Assembly (NCBI RefSeq): GCF_048006345.1
Contig: NZ_CP180351.1
Location: 1,488,001 to 1,552,000, forward strand
DNA length: 64,000 nt
From: Marivita sp030148515
GTDB taxonomy: Bacteria > Pseudomonadota > Alphaproteobacteria > Rhodobacterales > Rhodobacteraceae
Direction: 5' to 3'
How positions within the stretch are numbered: the stretch's first letter is position 1; each line of letters begins with the position of its first letter. A program made the position numbers and the translations under genes. The notes under the pieces are model-generated. The model worked only from the letters and a program-made list of their open reading frames with translations, made no database searches and was not told the DNA's origin. Shown here one piece after another: positions 52,306-60,258 of this stretch.

Positions 52306-53082
52306 TTACCGCCCTTCATATTGCGCCGGTCGCTTTTCAAGGAACGCCACAACGCCCTCTTTGAAGTCACGGGTCTGGCCGCACTGACCTTGGAGTTTGG
52401 CCTCAAGCGCAAGCTGCTCTTCAAGATCGTTGTCAAACGACGCACGGATGGATTGCTTGACCCGCTGGTAGGCGGCGGTTGGCCCCTTGGCGAGGTGCAG
52501 CGCGCGGGATTTCCAGTGATCAGCAAATCGCGCATCTGACACGGCCTCGTAGATCATGCCCCAATCATCTGCCTGACGCGCAGTGATCTTGTCTGCGAAC
52601 AGCGCCGCGCCCATCGCCTTGGCCAGACCCATCTGGCGTGGCAGGTAATAGGTGCCGCCCGCGTCCGGGATCAGGCCGATGCGGGTAAACGCCTGCAGGA
52701 AGAACGCGGATTCGGTTGCGATCACCACATCCGCGGCCAGCGCGAGGTTGGCCCCTGCCCCGGCAGCAGCGCCGTTCACAGCACTGATCGTCGGCACAGG
52801 GCAGTCGTAGATCGCGCGCAGCATCGGCACGTATTCGTCGCGCAGGGTGCGTTCCAGATCGAGATTGGCCGCGTTGGCGCGGTCGCCAAGGTCCTGCCCC
52901 GAGCAAAAGGATTTCCCCGCGCCGGTCAAAACGACGACCCGCGCAGACTTACCCCCTTCAAGCACGGCGTCTGTAATTTCGGCCCGCATCTGGGTGTTGA
53001 GGGCATTCATCACCTCGGGACGATTCAAGGTGACCGTGGCAATGTCGTCGGTGATGTCAAAGGTGATGGTCTCGTAATTCAT
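52306..53082 (-). CDS. Enoyl-CoA hydratase/isomerase family protein
   Basis: A 258-residue crotonase-fold enzyme acting on acyl-CoA substrates. Features are NRPEVMNALNTQMRAEI near residue 20, the oxyanion-hole GKSFCSGQDLGDRA near residue 60, NGAAAGAGANLALAADVVIA, and LIPDAGGTYYLPRQMGLAKAM with an aspartate in place of the classical hydratase glutamate. That pattern resembles PaaG-type isomerases (phenylacetate epoxide-CoA isomerase). The ATG at 53082 was chosen because the family domain begins there (MNYETITFDI). It is 73 bases downstream of ccmH on the same strand. Confidence 0.88.
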   Translation of the reverse strand: MNYETITFDITDDIATVTLNRPEVMNALNTQMRAEITDAVLEGGKSARVVVLTGAGKSFCSGQDLGDRANAANLDLERTLRDEYVPMLRAIYDCPVPTISAVNGAAAGAGANLALAADVVIATESAFFLQAFTRIGLIPDAGGTYYLPRQMGLAKAMGAALFADKITARQADDWGMIYEAVSDARFADHWKSRALHLAKGPTAAYQRVKQSIRASFDNDLEEQLALEAKLQGQCGQTRDFKEGVVAFLEKRPAQYEGR

Positions 53083-53155
53083 GCGCCGGGCACTCCTGAT
53101 GATGCTGGTGGCATCAAACACGGAACCACCCGGTTTGGCAAAGCCCAACGCGGCG

Positions 53156-53647
53156 TCACGAATCCTTGAGAATTTCCTTGAGCCGCGCCGCTTCGTCCTC
53201 AGAGAGCCCGGCTTCGGTGGGGGCTGCCGCAGTCGAGCGACCTCGGACATAGGCCACACCAACCCCAAGGGCGAGCAGGAACAGGGCAGGACCGGACAGC
53301 CACAGGATGATGTTCCAGCCATCTGTGCGAGGTTTCAGCAGTACGAATTCGCCGTATCGGGCGACAAGGTAGTCGAGAACCTGCTGATCGCTGTCCCCCG
53401 CCACCAGACGTTCTCGCACGACAAGGCGCAGTTCCCGCGCGAGGTCGGCATGGGATTCGTCAATGCTTTCGTTCTGGCACACCACGCAGCGCAGTCCTTT
53501 GGACAGCTCGCGGGCACGGTTTTCTAGCACCGGGTCCTCCAGCACTTCGTCAGGTTGTACCGCGAATGCCGGTGACGCGATGGGCATCGTCACCGCAAGG
53601 CACAGGATCACCGCCAGAAGCCGCAGCAGGTTCGCAAGACCGGTCAT
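53156..53647 (-). CDS. ccmH: Cytochrome c-type biogenesis protein CcmH
   Basis: CcmH is a membrane-anchored thioreductase that handles apocytochrome c before haem attachment in system I maturation. The 163-residue protein has a signal peptide (1-29), the redox motif LRCVVCQNESI with Cys54 and Cys57, and a C-terminal membrane helix near 108-132. It overlaps ccmF by four bases, the standard pairing. Confidence 0.95.
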   Translation of the reverse strand: MTGLANLLRLLAVILCLAVTMPIASPAFAVQPDEVLEDPVLENRARELSKGLRCVVCQNESIDESHADLARELRLVVRERLVAGDSDQQVLDYLVARYGEFVLLKPRTDGWNIILWLSGPALFLLALGVGVAYVRGRSTAAAPTEAGLSEDEAARLKEILKDS

Positions 53648-55611
53648 TCCGCCGGAACCCCCTGCGGTGTCGCCTGACGCTGGGCTCCCGCCGCCACACG
53701 GTAGCGACGGTCGGTGAGTGACAGAACTCCGCCCAGAGCCATGAGCAACGCACCCGCCCAGATCCAGTTCGCCAGCGGCTTGATATAGGTCCGCATGACC
53801 CAGCCTCCGTCGTCCTGCGGATCGCCGATCACGACGTAGATGTCGCGCAGGAAGCGGTAGTCGATGGCCGCCTCTGTCGTCGGCATCTGCGCCACGGGAT
53901 AATTGCGCTTTTCCGGGTTGAGAAAAGCGATCTGTTCGCCATCGCGGCGCACGATCACATCCCCCATGGTGGAGAAATAGTTCGGTCCGCGCACCTGGTT
54001 GACCGCGGTGAGTTCAAGTTCGAAATCGCCAACCTGGAATGGTTCGCCAATCTGCGCGACACGAATGTCCTCTTCCTGCCACGCCATCAGACCAGCGATG
54101 CCAACCATGGTGATGCCAAAGCCGATATGCGCCGTGGCCTTGCCCCAATCCGACCGCGGCAAGCGCAGCAAACGAGACAGGTCACGGGTCTGGCCGGTAC
54201 GGTTGATCAGGTCCACAACAGCGCCCGAGATCACCCACGCGGCCAAAAAGACGCCAACGGGGCCAAGCAGGCTGGTGCCGGTCTGCATGGTCCAGAAGAG
54301 GCCCAGCAGAAGCACACCAAGGATGAACGCCGGCACAAGCTGCTTCACCGCCCGGTCCACCTTGGCGCGTTTCCAGCTGAGCATCGACCCCAGCGGCAAG
54401 AGCAGGCCGAGCACCACCATGAACGGGGTGAACGCCATGTTGAAGAACGGCGCGCCCACGCTGAGCTTGGTGTCAAAGAACATCTCGGCCACGACAGGCC
54501 ACATGGTGCCCACGAAAACGACGAAACAGCTGACCGCAAGGATCACATTGTTCGCGACCAACGCGCTTTCACGGCTGGCCACGCCAAAGACGCCCTTCGC
54601 CTCCATCGCTGTTGCTCGGAATGCATAGAGCGTGAGCGCGCCTCCCGTGAAGAACACCATGATCATCAGGATGAACACACCGCGTTCGGGATCATTTGCG
54701 AAGGCATGAACCGATGTCAGCAGTCCCGAGCGGACAATGAAGGTGCCGATCAGCGAGAAACCGAAGGCAAGAATCGCCAGCAGGATGGTCCAGCTTTTGA
54801 GCGCCTCACGCTTTTCCACCACGATGGCAGAGTGCAGAAGCGCTGCGGCCAGCAACCACGGCATGAACGACGCGTTTTCGACCGGGTCCCAGAACCAGAA
54901 CCCACCCCAACCAAGCTCGTAATAGGCCCACCACGACCCAAGCGCGATGCCGATGGTCAGGAAGACCCACGCGGCCAGCGTCCACGGGCGCACCCAACGG
55001 CCCCAGGCCGCATCGACACGGCCTTCGATCAGGGCGGCGACGGCAAAGCTGAAGCAGATGCTCAGGCCCACATAGCCGAGGTAGAGGAACGGCGGGTGGA
55101 AGGCGAGCCCCGGGTCCTGCAGCAGCGGGTTGAGGTCCTGCCCGTCAAAGGGCGGCACGACCAGGCGCAGGAACGGGTTGGAGGTGAAGATGATGAAGGC
55201 AAAAAATGCAACGGCAACAGCGGATTGCACCGCTAGAACACGGGCGCGCAGGGTCGGAGGCAAGCCTTTGCCGAACCACGCGGCCATCGCGCCAAAGAGC
55301 GTCAGAATCAGCACCCAAAGCAGCATGGAGCCTTCGTGGTTCCCCCAGACACCGCTGATTTTATAGAGCATCGGTTTGGCCGAATGGCTGTTGAGCCAGA
55401 CAAGCCGCAGCGAGAAGTCCGAGGTCACGAAGGCATAGGTCAAAGCCGCAAAGGCAAAGGCCGTCAGCAGGAATTGCACCGTTGCCGCCGGTTCGGCGAC
55501 AGCCATCCAGCCGGGCCAGCGTTTATGCGCCCCCACCAGAGGCACAATGGATTGCACAATCGCGACAAGGAACGCGAGGATGAGGGCGAAATGACCGAGT
55601 TCTGTAACCAT
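53644..55611 (-). CDS. ccmF: Haem lyase subunit CcmF
   Basis: CcmF is the polytopic membrane protein that reduces and attaches haem to apocytochrome c together with CcmH. The 655-residue protein has about 14 membrane helices and the signature WGGFWFWDPVENASFMPW (haem-handling WWD domain) near residue 230. HSAIVVEKREALKSWTILLA and FLRLVVPPFDGQDLNPLLQDPGLAFHPPFLYLGYVG are further conserved blocks. The start at 55611 (MVTELGHFALIL) is the family start; a longer ORF up to 55674 adds unrelated residues. The palindromes at 55683 lie upstream. Confidence 0.96.
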   Translation of the reverse strand: MVTELGHFALILAFLVAIVQSIVPLVGAHKRWPGWMAVAEPAATVQFLLTAFAFAALTYAFVTSDFSLRLVWLNSHSAKPMLYKISGVWGNHEGSMLLWVLILTLFGAMAAWFGKGLPPTLRARVLAVQSAVAVAFFAFIIFTSNPFLRLVVPPFDGQDLNPLLQDPGLAFHPPFLYLGYVGLSICFSFAVAALIEGRVDAAWGRWVRPWTLAAWVFLTIGIALGSWWAYYELGWGGFWFWDPVENASFMPWLLAAALLHSAIVVEKREALKSWTILLAILAFGFSLIGTFIVRSGLLTSVHAFANDPERGVFILMIMVFFTGGALTLYAFRATAMEAKGVFGVASRESALVANNVILAVSCFVVFVGTMWPVVAEMFFDTKLSVGAPFFNMAFTPFMVVLGLLLPLGSMLSWKRAKVDRAVKQLVPAFILGVLLLGLFWTMQTGTSLLGPVGVFLAAWVISGAVVDLINRTGQTRDLSRLLRLPRSDWGKATAHIGFGITMVGIAGLMAWQEEDIRVAQIGEPFQVGDFELELTAVNQVRGPNYFSTMGDVIVRRDGEQIAFLNPEKRNYPVAQMPTTEAAIDYRFLRDIYVVIGDPQDDGGWVMRTYIKPLANWIWAGALLMALGGVLSLTDRRYRVAAGAQRQATPQGVPAE

Positions 55612-55682
55612 GTGGTGGAGTATAGGCGCAGCACTGGTTACGGCCAATGCGTTTCGTCGGTTTGCTCGGTTCACATTGTCGC

Positions 55683-55725
55683 GGGTCTTCCGTCGACGGA
55701 AGACCCGGACGCGTCGACGCGTCCG
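55683..55725. repeat. Tandem palindromes A-B after the GTA holin gene
   Basis: GGGTCTTCCGTC/GACGGAAGACCC (55683-55706) is a perfect 24-nt palindrome with core TCCGTCGACGGA. It abuts CGGACGCGTCGACGCGTCCG (55706-55725), a perfect 20-nt palindrome with core ACGCGTCGACGCGT. Relative to the minus-strand holin gene the order is B then A, and B ends six bases after the stop. The match in core and arrangement to 39275 is close. Confidence 0.85.
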
Positions 55726-55731
55726 AAGCCT

Positions 55732-56256
55732 TTAGCGGCGCTGTTGCACCCACTCCTCAAGCGCTGCATTGCCGTCTGGTTGTGGCTCTTGCGTCGGGAG
55801 TACCATGTCCGTCTGTGACCGCTGATCCGGTCCGGGCCGCGCCATGTGTTGGACCAGCGCGCGCTGGAACTCCTGACCTTTCGCCTGATGCCGTGCACCG
55901 AAATAGAAACTGACAATCGCCCCTAAGAGCCACCAAAGCGGTTCCGGCACCAGTGCCAACCCCACCATGCGGGCGGAAAACCACTCCGGGTCCACCATCG
56001 CCGACACGAACAAGCCCAAGGTGCCCAATGCCATGGCCGGACGCGGCACACGGTTCAGCGCATCCATCAGACGGTCAAACCAGCCACGCTGCGGCGCATA
56101 GAACTCGGCCGCAAACTGGCCGAGCGACGCACCATATCGGTCTTCGTCGCGCTGCGCTTGTGCTTCCGCGTTCGGGCGAAACACTTCGACCGTGTCCCGC
56201 ACCACGTTGCGGCCGGATCCGAAGACCAGCGAAAACACATGTTCGATCAATCCCAT
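55732..56256 (-). CDS. GTA-type 3-TM holin
   Basis: A 174-residue protein of the 'holin of 3 TMs, for gene-transfer release' family. Hydrophobic segments lie at about 73-90 and 100-120 after an N-terminal amphipathic part (MGLIEHVFSLVFGSGRNVVRDTVEVFRPN). The block FAAEFYAPQRGWFDRLMDALNRVPRPAMALGTLGLF is typical. In Rhodobacter capsulatus such a holin, encoded away from the main cluster, releases gene transfer agents by lysis. It overlaps the muramidase gene by ten bases. Confidence 0.88.
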   Translation of the reverse strand: MGLIEHVFSLVFGSGRNVVRDTVEVFRPNAEAQAQRDEDRYGASLGQFAAEFYAPQRGWFDRLMDALNRVPRPAMALGTLGLFVSAMVDPEWFSARMVGLALVPEPLWWLLGAIVSFYFGARHQAKGQEFQRALVQHMARPGPDQRSQTDMVLPTQEPQPDGNAALEEWVQQRR

Positions 56257-56873
56257 GCAGAGATCCTTTGCTGAAACGCGGCTGGTGTCAGATGATAGCG
56301 GGCGTCAATGAAGGCCTCCGCCCGCGTGATCCAGCCACCCTTCCCGCCTGCCCGGCTGCGCGCGTATTTGCGGCTGGCGGGCCGGCGGTCGGCCAGATCG
56401 AAATAGTAATTGCGTCGTTCGATCCCGTAGGCATCGACAATATGGTCCGGAGCGCTGGCATGCGCGCGCGCGGTCGCGGCGATCGTCTTGGGGCCGATGA
56501 CACCATCGACGGCGACCGCGTAGCCCATCTTTCCCAACAGGCGTTGCAGGATTTTCACCGCATTGGCACCGGCATTGACATACATGTCGAACACCGTCGC
56601 CTGAAGCGGTTGCGGCAGGTCGGCAATGCGGGGACGCGCGAAGTAATGGTCGATGAAGATCTCGACGGCCTGCTCTTGGGTCAGGCGCTGTACATCGGCT
56701 TGCGTCACGTGCCCGTCCCCTGTCAGGTCAAGCCCAAGACGGCGCATCGTATGAATTGTCACACCGTGTTTCGTGACCCCGCCGGGATCATCGGGATCAT
56801 TCACATAACCGCCCTCGCGGGACACAATCTCCTGTGCGATGGCCCTCACGTTCTGCGTTCTTTGGTCCACCAT
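56247..56873 (-). CDS. Holin-associated N-acetylmuramidase (GTA endolysin type, GH108)
   Basis: A 208-residue peptidoglycan hydrolase. The catalytic segment SREGGYVNDPDDPGGVTKHGVT places the glutamate at residue 20. DHYFARPRIADLPQPLQATVFDMYVNAGANAVKILQRLLG and a peptidoglycan-binding-like block (VDGVIGPKTIAATARA) follow. It has no signal peptide, so it needs the holin encoded immediately downstream. The ATG at 56873 follows a GGGGG ribosome site. Upstream, TTGT-N7-TTAACC (56917-56931, minus strand) is a degenerate CtrA-like sequence. Confidence 0.9.
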   Translation of the reverse strand: MVDQRTQNVRAIAQEIVSREGGYVNDPDDPGGVTKHGVTIHTMRRLGLDLTGDGHVTQADVQRLTQEQAVEIFIDHYFARPRIADLPQPLQATVFDMYVNAGANAVKILQRLLGKMGYAVAVDGVIGPKTIAATARAHASAPDHIVDAYGIERRNYYFDLADRRPASRKYARSRAGGKGGWITRAEAFIDARYHLTPAAFQQRISAWD

Positions 56874-56958
56874 CTGCCCCCGATTGCTCCTGGCGGCAAA
56901 GATTGCGAAGGTGAGGTTAACCAAGTCACAAGACAGCGAACGCCGCGGGAGAGCACGC

Positions 56959-57408
56959 GTGGAACAGATTGATCTGAATGGAAAATCGGCACAGGACATC
57001 ATCAAGCGCCTTGCCCTTTTGCCGCATCCGGAAGGTGGTCATTACCGCCAAACCTGGATCGGAGAGGAGGATGGACGACCATCTGGCACCTGCATCTATT
57101 TCCTGCTCGGAGCTGGCGAACGCAGCCATTGGCATACCGTCGACGCCACCGAGATCTGGCATCACTACGCCGGTGCGCCACTGATCCTGTCGCTGTCAGA
57201 GACCGATTCCGGCCCAGCAAAGGATCATGTGCTTGGTCCCGACCTGTTCCAAGGGCAGTCGCCGCAGATCATTGTCCCGCCACACCATTGGCAGGCAGCG
57301 CGCAGCACTGGCGATTGGACCTTGGTGGGATGCACGGTCAGCCCCGCGTTTCAGTTCGACGGATTCACCCTCGCGCCGCCGGGGTTTGACATTCCGCGCG
57401 CGGGTTGA
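56959..57408 (+). CDS. Cupin protein of the DUF985 family
   Basis: A 149-residue cupin. Landmarks are LPHPEGGHYRQTW near residue 25, SGTCIYFLLGAGERSHWHTVDATEIWHHYAG with metal-ligand-like histidines, IVPPHHWQAAR and VGCTVSPAFQFDGF, all diagnostic of DUF985. The fold can bind a metal and a small carboxylate or sugar; no activity is known. The GTG at 56959 has GGGAGAG upstream and begins where the domain begins. It is divergent from the muramidase gene and is followed by the thioesterase after 12 bases. Confidence 0.85.
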   Translation: MEQIDLNGKSAQDIIKRLALLPHPEGGHYRQTWIGEEDGRPSGTCIYFLLGAGERSHWHTVDATEIWHHYAGAPLILSLSETDSGPAKDHVLGPDLFQGQSPQIIVPPHHWQAARSTGDWTLVGCTVSPAFQFDGFTLAPPGFDIPRAG

Positions 57409-57420
57409 CAGAGCGCTGCC

Positions 57421-57915
57421 ATGATCGACATTCCGTTCCTCACCCCGCTTAACCCTGACCAGCAACGTACCTTTGGTCTGTCGGAGCCGTGGCCGCTGGC
57501 TTTGGCCGACCGCGTGCGCTTTGCCGAACTTGATCCGCTCAACCATGTCAACAACGTGGCCTATCTGATCTGGTTCGAAGGCGCGCGGGTCACCTATTTC
57601 AAGCATGTTGGCTTATCGACCTACGACGCCGCAGAAGTTGAACCGCGCATCGTCATCCGCCGGGGTGAGATCGACTGGCTTCAGGAAATGCGGGCGGACG
57701 AAGACTACGTTGTTGTGACACGGACCGTGGACTACCGCACCACCAGCTTTACGCTAAGGCAGGAGATCTGGTCCGGCGGGTCGGTTCGCGCAACCTTTAC
57801 CTGCGTGATCGTGCTATTGCAGCCGGATGGCAGTGGGCGCATGCCAATCCCAGAAGCTGTGCGCGAGCGGTTCCACGCGGTGGACGGGGTGGAAAGACGC
57901 GTCGACGCGTCTTGA
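57421..57915 (+). CDS. Acyl-CoA thioesterase (4HBT hot-dog fold)
   Basis: A 164-residue hot-dog thioesterase that hydrolyses acyl-CoA. The 4HBT signature RFAELDPLNHVNNVAYLIWFEGARVTYF lies near residues 40-67, with the catalytic Asp in ELDPLNHVNN. Its last codons (GTCGACGCG, in the segment ERRVDAS) fall within palindrome module B, so the repeat has contributed the C-terminus. It lies 12 bases after the cupin gene, as an operon. Confidence 0.85.
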   Translation: MIDIPFLTPLNPDQQRTFGLSEPWPLALADRVRFAELDPLNHVNNVAYLIWFEGARVTYFKHVGLSTYDAAEVEPRIVIRRGEIDWLQEMRADEDYVVVTRTVDYRTTSFTLRQEIWSGGSVRATFTCVIVLLQPDGSGRMPIPEAVRERFHAVDGVERRVDAS

Positions 57916-57985
57916 TCAGGCGCATTCGAACGCGCTTGCCAACGCGGTTTCGAAACCGTGTATCAAGACGTTTCGAAACGTCTTG
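57894..57985. repeat. Palindrome cluster between thioesterase gene and pgi
   Basis: AAGACGCGTCGACGCGTCTT (57894-57913, core of module B) overlaps the thioesterase stop codon. It is followed by a weaker hairpin (57920-57935), CGGTTTCGAAACCG (57945-57958) and the perfect palindrome CAAGACGTTTCGAAACGTCTTG (57964-57985). Module A is replaced by TTTCGAAA-centred palindromes. The cluster fills the whole convergent gap. Confidence 0.75.
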
Positions 57986-57991
57986 CCGACC

Positions 57992-59575
57992 TCAGGAATA
58001 GCGTTTCACATATCCAAGCAGGGCTTGGGTGCTGCCGTCCTTGCTATCTGCCGGAGCATCACCGCTGACCAATGGCCCCAGCGATGTCGCCAGTTCCTTG
58101 CCCAATTCCACGCCCCATTGATCGAACGAGTTGATCCCAAGGATCACCCCTTCGACGAACACCCGGTGTTCGTAAAGCGCGATGATCTGGCCCAGAACCT
58201 CGGGGGTCAGCTTCGGCATCATCAACGTCGTGGACGGGCGGTTGCCCGGAAACACGCGGTGCCGTGCCTGTCGTTCCAGCTCATCCCCACTGAGACCTTT
58301 CTTGGCCATGATTGCGCGCGCCTCGTCCAGAGACCGCCCGCGCATCAGCGCTTCGGATTGGGCCAGACAATTGGCGATCAGCAATTCGTGATGGTGCCGC
58401 AGGTCGGCTTCGTGCCCTTCTGCAGCCACCATGAATTCGCAAGGTATGACCCGCGTGCCCTGGTGGATCAACTGGTAGAACGCATGCTGTCCGTTGGTGC
58501 CCGGTTCCCCCCAGACGACAGGGCCGGAATTGACGGGCAAAGCTGTGCCGTCCATCGCCACCGATTTGCCGTTCGATTCCATCTCAAGCTGTTGCAGATA
58601 GGCAGGCAGCCGCGACAGGCGATTGTCATAGGGCAGCACCGCGCGGGTGGCATGGCCCAGACCCTGATTGTGCCAGATGCCGACCAAAGCCAGAAAAACC
58701 GGCATGTTCTCGTGCAAGGCGGCGACGCGGAAGTGGCGGTCCATCGACTGCCCACCGCGCAGGAAGGCTCGGAAGCCGTCCGGGCCGATCGCGATCATCA
58801 GCGACAGGCCAATCGGCCCCCACATGGAATAACGCCCGCCGACCCAATCCTCGAACCCCAAAACGCGTTCAGACGGGATGCCCCATTCGCTTGCGGCCAC
58901 AGCATTGGACGAGAGAGCAATGAAGCGGCCATCGGTCGAAACACCGTGATCCTGCAGCCAGGCCCGCGCGGTGCGGGCGTTGGTCATGGTCTCAATGGTT
59001 GTGAATGTCTTGGACGCGACAATGAACAGCGTCTTTTCCGGGTCACAGCCACGCAGCGTGTCGGCGATGTCAGCAGCATCAACGTTCGACACAAAATGGC
59101 AACGCGGCCCGTCGCAATAGGGCGACAGCGCAAGATAGGCCATGGCAGGGCCAAGGTCGGAACCGCCGATGCCGATATTCACCACATCCGTGAAATCCGA
59201 CGCGCGCACGTCATTCGCCACCGTTTCCATCCGCGCCAGCGTGTCCAGAACTTCGGGCATCACATCCTGCCCATCGACCATCACCGGGTCGCCATCTAGA
59301 TTGCGCAGCGCCGTGTGCAGAACAGCCCGGCCTTCTGTTTCGTTGATCTTGGAACCTGCGAACATCGCATCGCGACGCGCCTCGACATCCGCTGCCTGCG
59401 CCAAAGCGATCAGAATATCGCGGGTGCCCGCGTCGATCTGCGTCTTGGAGTAGTCGAAAAGCAGGTCCAGCGCCGTGACACTGAACGACCCCGCGCGGTC
59501 GGCATCCGCCTCGAACAAGCCCAGAATGGAGCGGTCCCGGCCTGCTTCGGCAGCAGCTTTCAGATCATCCCACAT
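57992..59575 (-). CDS. pgi: Glucose-6-phosphate isomerase
   Basis: Pgi interconverts glucose 6-phosphate and fructose 6-phosphate. The 527-residue enzyme shows VVNIGIGGSDLGPAMAYLAL near residue 139, FIVASKTFTTIETMTNA, the GGRYSMWGPIGLSLMIAIG block, and the C-terminal catalytic segment NSFDQWGVELGKELA. The ATG at 59575 has GGAG upstream. It is the last of the minus-strand zwf-pgl-pgi operon, five bases after pgl. Confidence 0.97.
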   Translation of the reverse strand: MWDDLKAAAEAGRDRSILGLFEADADRAGSFSVTALDLLFDYSKTQIDAGTRDILIALAQAADVEARRDAMFAGSKINETEGRAVLHTALRNLDGDPVMVDGQDVMPEVLDTLARMETVANDVRASDFTDVVNIGIGGSDLGPAMAYLALSPYCDGPRCHFVSNVDAADIADTLRGCDPEKTLFIVASKTFTTIETMTNARTARAWLQDHGVSTDGRFIALSSNAVAASEWGIPSERVLGFEDWVGGRYSMWGPIGLSLMIAIGPDGFRAFLRGGQSMDRHFRVAALHENMPVFLALVGIWHNQGLGHATRAVLPYDNRLSRLPAYLQQLEMESNGKSVAMDGTALPVNSGPVVWGEPGTNGQHAFYQLIHQGTRVIPCEFMVAAEGHEADLRHHHELLIANCLAQSEALMRGRSLDEARAIMAKKGLSGDELERQARHRVFPGNRPSTTLMMPKLTPEVLGQIIALYEHRVFVEGVILGINSFDQWGVELGKELATSLGPLVSGDAPADSKDGSTQALLGYVKRYS

Positions 59576-59580
59576 CGCTC

Positions 59581-60258
59581 TCACTCCGCCCAATGAACTG
59601 TTGCGCCGTCGAGAACGGCGTTGATCGGCGCATCTTCGGGCAGCTTGCCCCGCGCGGCCTCAAGCGCATCGCGCTTGTCCTGTCCGAAGATCAGCACATG
59701 CTTTCGCATTGCCTCGTTCAGAACCCGCGCGCTGAGCGTGATGCGCGGTTCAGGAGCACCCGGTGCCCGCATTGCAACGAGGATCGGCGCGTGAGGGTCC
59801 AGCGCCTTGTCCAGCTGGTCGGCACCCGGAAAGATCGACGCGGTGTGCATATCGGTTCCCATGCCCAGCAACACCACCGCAAGCGGCAGTTCGTCCGCGA
59901 TCTGGGTTTCCAATTCGGCCAAGACCTCTTCGGGTTCATGCGCCGGGATATAAAGCGGCAGCAATCGCGCCGCCGCCGCCCGGTCCACCAAAAGCCGCTC
60001 ACGCAGCAGCCGGGTGTTCGACCGATCACTGTCCTCGGGCACCCAGCGTTCATCGGTGAGCATCACGTCGACACGGCTCCAATCGAGATCAGCTGCGCAG
60101 AGATCGTCGAACACGGGCCCGGGTGATGTTCCTCCCGGCACCGCCAAGACAACCCGGTCCTCATGGGTCAAGATGCTGCGCAGATCACCGGCCAGTTTGT
60201 TGGCCAGATCCATCGCCAGCATTTCGCGGTCGGGATAGGTCTGAAACTCGTAGCTCAT
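59581..60258 (-). CDS. pgl: 6-phosphogluconolactonase
   Basis: Pgl hydrolyses 6-phosphogluconolactone made by Zwf. The 225-residue protein of the DevB type has VLAVPGGTSPGPVFDDL near residue 42, DVMLTDERWVPEDSDRSNTRLLRERLL and VVLLGMGTDMHTASIFPGA, and HVLIFGQDKRDALEAA at the end. It overlaps zwf by four bases, and pgi follows after five. Confidence 0.95.
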   Translation of the reverse strand: MSYEFQTYPDREMLAMDLANKLAGDLRSILTHEDRVVLAVPGGTSPGPVFDDLCAADLDWSRVDVMLTDERWVPEDSDRSNTRLLRERLLVDRAAAARLLPLYIPAHEPEEVLAELETQIADELPLAVVLLGMGTDMHTASIFPGADQLDKALDPHAPILVAMRAPGAPEPRITLSARVLNEAMRKHVLIFGQDKRDALEAARGKLPEDAPINAVLDGATVHWAE

